DNA from: Symbiodinium natans
Lineage: Eukaryota > Sar > Dinophyceae > Suessiales > Symbiodiniaceae
Direction: 5' to 3'
Length of the DNA stretch: 64,000 bases
Assembly: GCA_905221605.1 (NCBI GenBank)
Contig: CAJNDS010000331.1
Location: 1-64,000 of the forward strand
Both the position numbers and the translations under genes were made by a program. The notes under the pieces were generated by a model, which was not told the DNA's origin, ran no database searches, and saw nothing but the letters and a program-made list of their open reading frames with translations. Every line of letters starts with the position of its first letter. Position 1 is the first letter of the stretch. Shown here piece by piece: positions 58,690 to 64,000 of the stretch.

Positions 58690-60225
58690 GGTTTTTTTGA
58701 CGGGGCCATGGGAAACGTGCATGGGGGGAAGGGGTGTGTGGGTGGTGGCAGCCATGTGAGATCCTGGGGCCATGAGCTGGAGCCGGGGTCGAGGGCATGG
58801 AGCCGGGGTTGAGGGCATGGGGGCCATGGAATGGAGCGGGCGGAGCGGGCGCATGGATTGGGGCCCTTTCAAGTCATCTGATAGGGGCATGGGGCCACGG
58901 GGCCATGGGAAGCGTGCGTGGAGGGTGGTGTGTGGGTGGCAGCCATGTGAGACATGGGGCCATGAGCTGGAGCCCCCAAAACAATGCCAAAACATCCATG
59001 AGGTGTGGGTGGGAGCCATGTGGGATCATGGGGCCATAAGCCATGAGTGCCAGGGGGTGGAGGGCATGGGCGCCATGCGATGGACATGGGAAGGGTGCAT
59101 GGGGGGGGGGGGGGGGGGGGGGGGGGGGCGGAGCGGGCGGGCATGCACTGGGGCCCTTTAAAGTCATCTGATAGGGGCATGGGGCCACGGGGCCATGGGA
59201 AACGTGCATGGGGGGAAGGGGTGTGTGGGTGGTGGCAGCCATGTGGGATCCTGGGGCCATGAGCTGGAGCCGGGGTTGAGGGCATGGAGCTTGAGGGCAT
59301 GGGGGCCATGGAGCGGGCGGAGCGGGCGGAGGGGGCGGGGAGAGCGGGCACGGGAAGGGTCCCTGGGGGGGTCATGAGCCATGGGTGGGGGTCGAGGGCA
59401 TGGGGGCCATGCGATGGACATGGGAAGGGTGCATGGGGGGCGGGCATGCACTGGAGCCCTTTAAAGTCGTCTGATAGGGGCATGGGGGGAAGGGGTGTGT
59501 GGGTGGTATGAGCTTCAGCCGCGGTCGAGGGCATGGAGCCGGGGTCGAGGGCATGGGGGCCATGGAATGGAGCGGGCAGAGCGGGCGGAGGGGGCGGGGA
59601 GGTGTGTGGGTGGTGGCAGCCATGTGAGACATGGGCCCCGAAAAGGTGTGGGTGAGCCATGGGTGCCAAGGGGGTCGAGGGCATGGGGGCCATGCGATGG
59701 ACATGGGAACGGGCATGCGCTGGAGCCCTTTCAAGTCATCTGATAGGGGCATGGGGCCACCGGGGCCATGGGAATGCATGGAGGGGGAGGGTGTGTGGGT
59801 GGTGGCAGCCATGTGAGACATGGGGCCATGAGCTGGAGCCCCTAAAAGAATGCCAAAACATCCATGAGGTGTGGGTGGTGGGAGGTGGGAGCCATGTGGG
59901 ATCATGGGGCCATGAGCCTTGGGTGGGCATGATGGACATGGGAAGGGTGCATGGGGGTGGGGGGTGAGAGCGGGGAGGGCGGAGCGGGGGGCCCTTTAAA
60001 GTCATCTGAGAGGGGCATGGGGCCACGGACCCATGGGAAACGTGCATGAAGAGAAGGGGTGTGTGGGTGGTGGCAGCCATGTGAAATCCTGGGGCCATGA
60101 GCTGGAGCCGGGGTCGAGGGCATGGAGCCGGGGCCTGATAGGGGCATGGGGCCACGGGGCCATGGGAAACGTGCATGGGGGGAAGGGGTGTGTGGGTGGT
60201 GGCAGCCATGTGGGATCCTGGGGTC
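58690..60225. repeat. About 0.27-0.30-kb complex satellite
   Basis: AAGTCATCTGATAGGGGCAT (or close variants) occurs at about 58870, 59160, 59463, 59733 and 60000, giving periods of 290, 303, 270 and 267 bases. Other shared blocks are GGGAAACGTGCATGGGGGGA, GGTGGTGGCAGCCATGTG and CATGAGCTGGAGCCGGGGTC. The unit is itself made of GCCATGGG-like steps. His/Pro-rich frames of up to 274 codons on the minus strand are satellite read-through. Confidence 0.95.
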
Positions 60226-60950
60226 AAATACCAAAATTCCAAAAAAATCAAAAACACAAAAAAACCCAAAAAAGAATAATATAAAAAATATCCAAAACAA
60301 CAGTCCAAAAACCACCAAGAAATCCAAAAACCCTAAAGACATACAAAAGTACCAAAAGGATACCCCAAAACACCCAACAAAGATGCCCCACAAATGTCTC
60401 AAAACACACGAAGAAATGCACAAAAACACAAAGAGCACCTTGCTGGTTAGCGTGTGTGTTTTTAAGGTGTGTTGGGGAAGGGAATGCCCGAAATCAGAAT
60501 TGCAGACCTTGCCAAACAATAAATGTACATATAAATAGCAAGATGCATCTATGTGTATATGTATGCAACTGTACGCGGCACATGCAAGATACAACAAGCA
60601 ATCTATATATGTGTCTTATATTACATATATGTATGGTACATAACAGAAATTAACAAGATATATGAATATGTCTATATATATATATATATAGAGTCCGGGG
60701 GACTGTGGGCATGCACTTTTTTCTGTTTTTTACTTTCTCGTACTTGATAACTATCGTTCAATCTTCATGTGGTGATCTCTCTCATCTTATCTTCAGGGAC
60801 TCTTTGAAACTAGGCCATCTGCTGGAAGAGTCCTGAAATATTGGTGTTTTTGGTTCTTTTGTTTTTTTTGTTGTTTGGTGTTTTTTTTTGTTTTTTTTTA
60901 GTGTTTTTTTATTTTCCGTACGGATTTTCCGTACGGTTTTGGTGGAGAGT
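60226..60950. other. A-rich and T-rich filler, no gene
   Basis: CCAAAAA-rich sequence at 60230-60430, a TA run at 60670-60690 and T/G-rich sequence at 60845-60910. Nothing coding is seen. Confidence 0.55.
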
Positions 60951-60964
60951 GCTGGGAGGGAAGG

Positions 60965-61455
60965 GAGGGGAATGCATTGGACATCAATTCATAGAAGAAG
61001 AAACGGGGAAACGGGAAGGGGGTAGGGTGACGGGGGCGCAGGGAGAGGGGGGGGGGGAGGGGCTGGGCCTCAATTCACAGAAGAAGAAGAGAAGGCGGAG
61101 CGGGGGGGGGGGGGGGGTCGAGGCATGCATTGGACACCTTGTGAGAGGGGAAAGGGCGAGCCGTGGGGGGTGGGGGGGGGGTGGGGGCGGGGGGTGGGGG
61201 CGGGGGGTGGGGGCGGGGGGGGCGGGGAGGGCGGGGAGGGCGGGGAGGGCGGGGGGGCAGCGCGGGTCGAGGCATGCATTGGACATCAATTCATAGAAGA
61301 AGAACAGGGGAGAGGGCGATTGGACACCTCAATTCATAGAAGGACGCCTCAATTCATAGAAGAAGAAAAGAGGAGAGAGAGCGAGCCGTAGGAAAGGGAA
61401 TGGACACCTCAGTTCATAGAAGAAGAAGAAGAAGAAGAAGAAGAAGAGGGGAGAG
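60965..61455. repeat. TCAATTCATAGAAGAAGAA repeat with G-rich spacers
   Basis: The motif CAATTCA(T/C)AGAAGAAGAA, often preceded by TTGGACAC or GGACATC, occurs at about 60985, 61071, 61280, 61331, 61350 and 61412. Spacers are G-rich, with several long G runs (61101-61115, 61171-61260) that could form G-quadruplexes. A GAA run (61420-61446) ends the block. Confidence 0.8.
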
Positions 61456-62385
61456 GGCGAGCCGCAGGGAAGGGGGGGAAAGCGGAGATGACACCGGTTC
61501 TTCACTAACGCCTATTTTAGGGGGGGTCGGCGGATACTGTCCTGTATTATATATATATATATATGTATGTGTGTGTATGTGTATATGTGTATGTATATAT
61601 ATATATGACACATGTAGAAAATATCTCGCAACCTGCTCTGCTACAATTTCGGTTTAAATGTATCCAGGCCTTTATTTCCTGTCCCGGTTGTGGAACGGGG
61701 TACTTTTCTCAGGAATAAAACTGAGATATTTTCTGAACTTCCGTGAACATACAGAATAATAACGAATTATTTCGAATGATTCGGATTTGTTGGGAATATT
61801 TTGGATTTTGAATGTTTTGGAACATTCTCCATTTTTTGGTGGGTTTTTTTTGGGAGTATGTCGGGTTTTTTGGAATGTTTTGGATGTTTCTCGAAGTTTT
61901 AGAATGGGGAGGCATATCAGAAGGATACATACCAACCTCAAAACCGTTATTCCAAAATACGCTATGTTCTGCAAAAATGCAAACTAGTTCTTCAGAGAAG
62001 ATCATAGAACTGCGCGACACCGAGAACCAAAACAAGGCACGCACACAGACCACGGGGAGCGCCCAAAAAGCAACAACCCTGAGAGAGAAAGAACACGAAA
62101 GGAAAGTCGAGACATCGATAAATGTTGTGCAGATCTGATTATCATTCTTTATTGCAACTGTATTTGCAAGAGAATTGTAAGAAAACAAAACAAATAAGTG
62201 GTACCCCCACCCAGTTATCCACACCTTTTGTGCTTCTTTTGTGTTTTTCTTGTTCGGGCACTGCGTATTTCTGTTTTTCGTTCGTGATTTGCTTTCTTTG
62301 TCCCCACGTGTTGATATATACGTTTACTTGCTTTCTTTCTTTATATCTGGTTGCTTATCTGTATGTTTATATTGCACCAGTAGAG
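61456..62385. other. No gene recognised
   Basis: TA/TG runs at 61547-61608 and a TTTTGGA-rich stretch at 61790-61900. Frames of 108-175 codons show no domain. Confidence 0.5.
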
Positions 62386-62389
62386 ACCG

Positions 62390-62560
62390 GTACAAACCGG
62401 TACAAATCGGTACAAGTTGTACCGGCCCCGGCCCCTGGAACCAAGAACCAAGAACCAAGATTGCGGGGAGGTCTTGCCCTGCAATCTTGGTTCTTGGTTC
62501 TTGGCTCCATGGGGCCGGTACAACTTGTACCGATTTGTGCCGGTTTGTACCGGTCTCTAT
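62390..62560. repeat. Hairpin element, first of a pair
   Basis: GAGACCGGTACAAACCGG, TACAAGTTGTACCGGCCCC and GAACCAAGAACCAAGATTGC pair with their complements in the second half. The centre is near 62475, at GGTCTTGCCCTGC. Nearly the full length folds back. Confidence 0.9.
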
Positions 62561-62573
62561 GTTGTCGAAACAT

Positions 62574-62750
62574 ACGGGCCCGTACAAACCGGCACAAATC
62601 GGTACAAGTTGTACCGGCCCCATAGAACCAAGAACCAAGAACCAAGATTGCAGGGCAAGACCTGGCTGCAATCTTGGTTCTTGGTTCCTGGTTCCAGGGG
62701 TGGGGGCCGGTGCAACTTGTACCGTTGTGTACCGGCTTGTACCGGCCCGT
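62574..62750. repeat. Hairpin element, second of a pair
   Basis: Same arms as the first hairpin (GTACAAACCGGCACAAATCG, AAGTTGTACCGGCCCC, GAACCAAGAACCAAGATTGC) with its own complementary second half. About 15-20 bases (TATGTTGTCGAAACATAC) separate the two. The stems differ by scattered substitutions, some compensated on both arms. Confidence 0.9.
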
Positions 62751-62759
62751 GTGTCTCGA

Positions 62760-64000
62760 CAAGGTTAAGGATTTCAAGGGCTATTTAGAAAATTTAAATG
62801 GGCCGGGCCTTTTCCCAAAATAGCTATTTTGTCTCAAAATTTCAAGGATTTAAGGAATTTACGGATCTCAAGAAAAATCAAACGGGCCGGGCCTTTCCCA
62901 GAATAATTTAACAGTTTTCAAGAGTTTACGGATTTTAAAGTATTTAAGTGGCCTTTTACATTCCTTAATATCCTGAAAATTTTGAAAGCCAGAGGCCTTT
63001 AAAACATCTTCAGGAGTTTGAGGGTTTTAAAGAATTGAAGGGTCCTTTTAAATTCTGTAAAATCCTTCAAACTTTGAAAGGGGAAACAGAACCTGCCTCC
63101 ACCTTAAACCTTTGAACCCTTTGGCCACTAGGGTTTAAACTCTATGGGGCTAGCCCCGTGAGGGCTTTAGAGATAAAACCTTGAAAACTCCTGAACCGTT
63201 AAACTTTATGGGGTTTAAAGGTTTAAAAACCTAAGGTCTGGGCATGTATACCTTCAGCGCCTATAGGGTTAAAACTTTTGAGGCTTTTCGAGCCCCATAG
63301 ATTCAGGGTTCTGACCCTAAAGGGCTTAGGATTTAGATTTAACTGCCTAAACCGTAAGCCCGTATGGTTTAAACTCTATGGGCTTATAAACCTTGAAGAC
63401 CCCTAAACCTTTGAACCCGATGCCTGCTTATTCTTTGCATTTCCACCAAGCCCTAAAAACAGAGGCATAACCATATGGGATTTTAGGTTTAGGGATTTAC
63501 GCCTGTAGCCATATAGGGTTTTTAATGCTCTAATCCTCTAGGCAATGCCTAAACCTGAAGCCCTAAACTGTTGAACCCTACAGGCCTAGAGGGTTCAAAC
63601 CCTCTAGGGCTAACCCCGTGAGGGCATAAGAGATCAACCTTGAAAAGCCCTAAACCTTTGGACTTTATGGGGCTTAAAGGCTTAACACCTAAGGACTGGG
63701 CATGTATACCTTCATCGCCTATGGGGTTAAAACTTTTGAGGCTTTTCGAGCCCTATAGGTTTTCAGGGTCTTGACCCTAAAGGGTTCAGGTTTAGATGCC
63801 TAAAGCGTAAACCCTTAAGGGTTAAACTCTATGGGCTTAGGTTTAAATACCTAGATCTTAAATCTTCAAGCCTATTGACCCTTTAGGATTCAAAGGTTAA
63901 GAGTCTAGGTGTGATTGCTTAACCTTGAAACCCTATGGATCTAAAGGTTCAGGTTTCAGGTTTAACCCTAAACCCTTCGGTTTTAAGCCTAGCCTTAAAC
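62760..64000. repeat. Degenerate telomere-like/TTTAAA-rich repeat, with internal duplication
   Basis: Phrases such as CCCTAAACC, GGGTTTAAA and TTTGAACCC recur in both senses. GGGCCGGGCCTTT occurs twice (62802, 62885). A segment from about 63130 to 63350 is repeated from about 63600 to 63810: both contain GGGCATGTATACCTTCA, GCCTAT, GGTTAAAACTTTTGAGGC and TTTTCGAGCCC. No coding sequence is seen to the end of the window. Confidence 0.75.

Noticed and set aside
58869-60308. His/Pro-rich minus frames up to 274 codons
   Set aside because: They are read-through of the 0.28-kb satellite. The same peptide recurs in shifted frames with each unit.

Overview
This window looks like nuclear DNA of a dinoflagellate, probably a Suessiales-like alga. 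This is an inference and no species is claimed. The main evidence is a split ribosome-biogenesis GTPase gene (NOG2/GNL2) at 18.74-21.84 kb. Thirteen of its exons can be chained in phase into 364 codons. Twelve of the thirteen introns start with GC or GA instead of GT, and twelve acceptors fit AG|G; the thirteenth acceptor is not resolved. This splice code is a known dinoflagellate trait. Interstitial CCCTAAA-like runs, very high repeat content and coding signals on one strand over long distances agree with it.

Layout. 0-2.2 kb: no recognised gene. 2.2-6.8 kb: repeat block, with a long foldback element, degenerate repeats between inverted TA/poly-C boundaries, an AT-rich degenerate array and a second hairpin. 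9.09-11.57 kb: 79-bp satellite that decays into scrambled and inverted copies. 11.6-17.5 kb: no recognised gene. 17.5-18.7 kb: AC, AACAGC and CTG microsatellites around a 100-N assembly gap. 18.74-21.84 kb: NOG2. 22.5-25.7 kb: second foldback element and a terminal-inverted-repeat element. 26.29-31.02 kb: exons of a zinc-finger-like protein and, farther on, the 3' end of an unrecognised gene, separated by a decayed repeat array. 32.5-33.6 kb: exons with an EF-hand half-loop. 34.24-36.05 kb: broken LINE-type retrotransposon with reverse transcriptase, CCHC finger and restriction-like endonuclease remnants. 36-37 kb: purine microsatellites. 38.4-40.97 kb: a gene with a helical domain and an Arg/Ser-rich tail. 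41.6-47.9 kb: four small exon clusters without a recognised product, plus a 66-T run and CT-rich tract. 48-55 kb: repeats, a copy of the LINE 3' tail, a minus-strand copia reverse transcriptase fossil, a tRNA-like SINE head and a 91-bp hairpin satellite. 56-57.1 kb: further unrecognised exons. 58-64 kb: AT-rich tract, telomere-like repeats, about 0.28-kb satellite, twin hairpins and degenerate telomere-like filler.

The supported nuclear genes all lie on the + strand, as expected for dinoflagellate unidirectional gene arrays. The genes do not form an obvious pathway. NOG2 acts in 60S ribosome assembly, and the helical/RS-tail protein and the zinc-finger protein could be RNA-associated, but that is a guess. 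Most long open frames in the window are microsatellite or satellite read-through and are not reported as genes.
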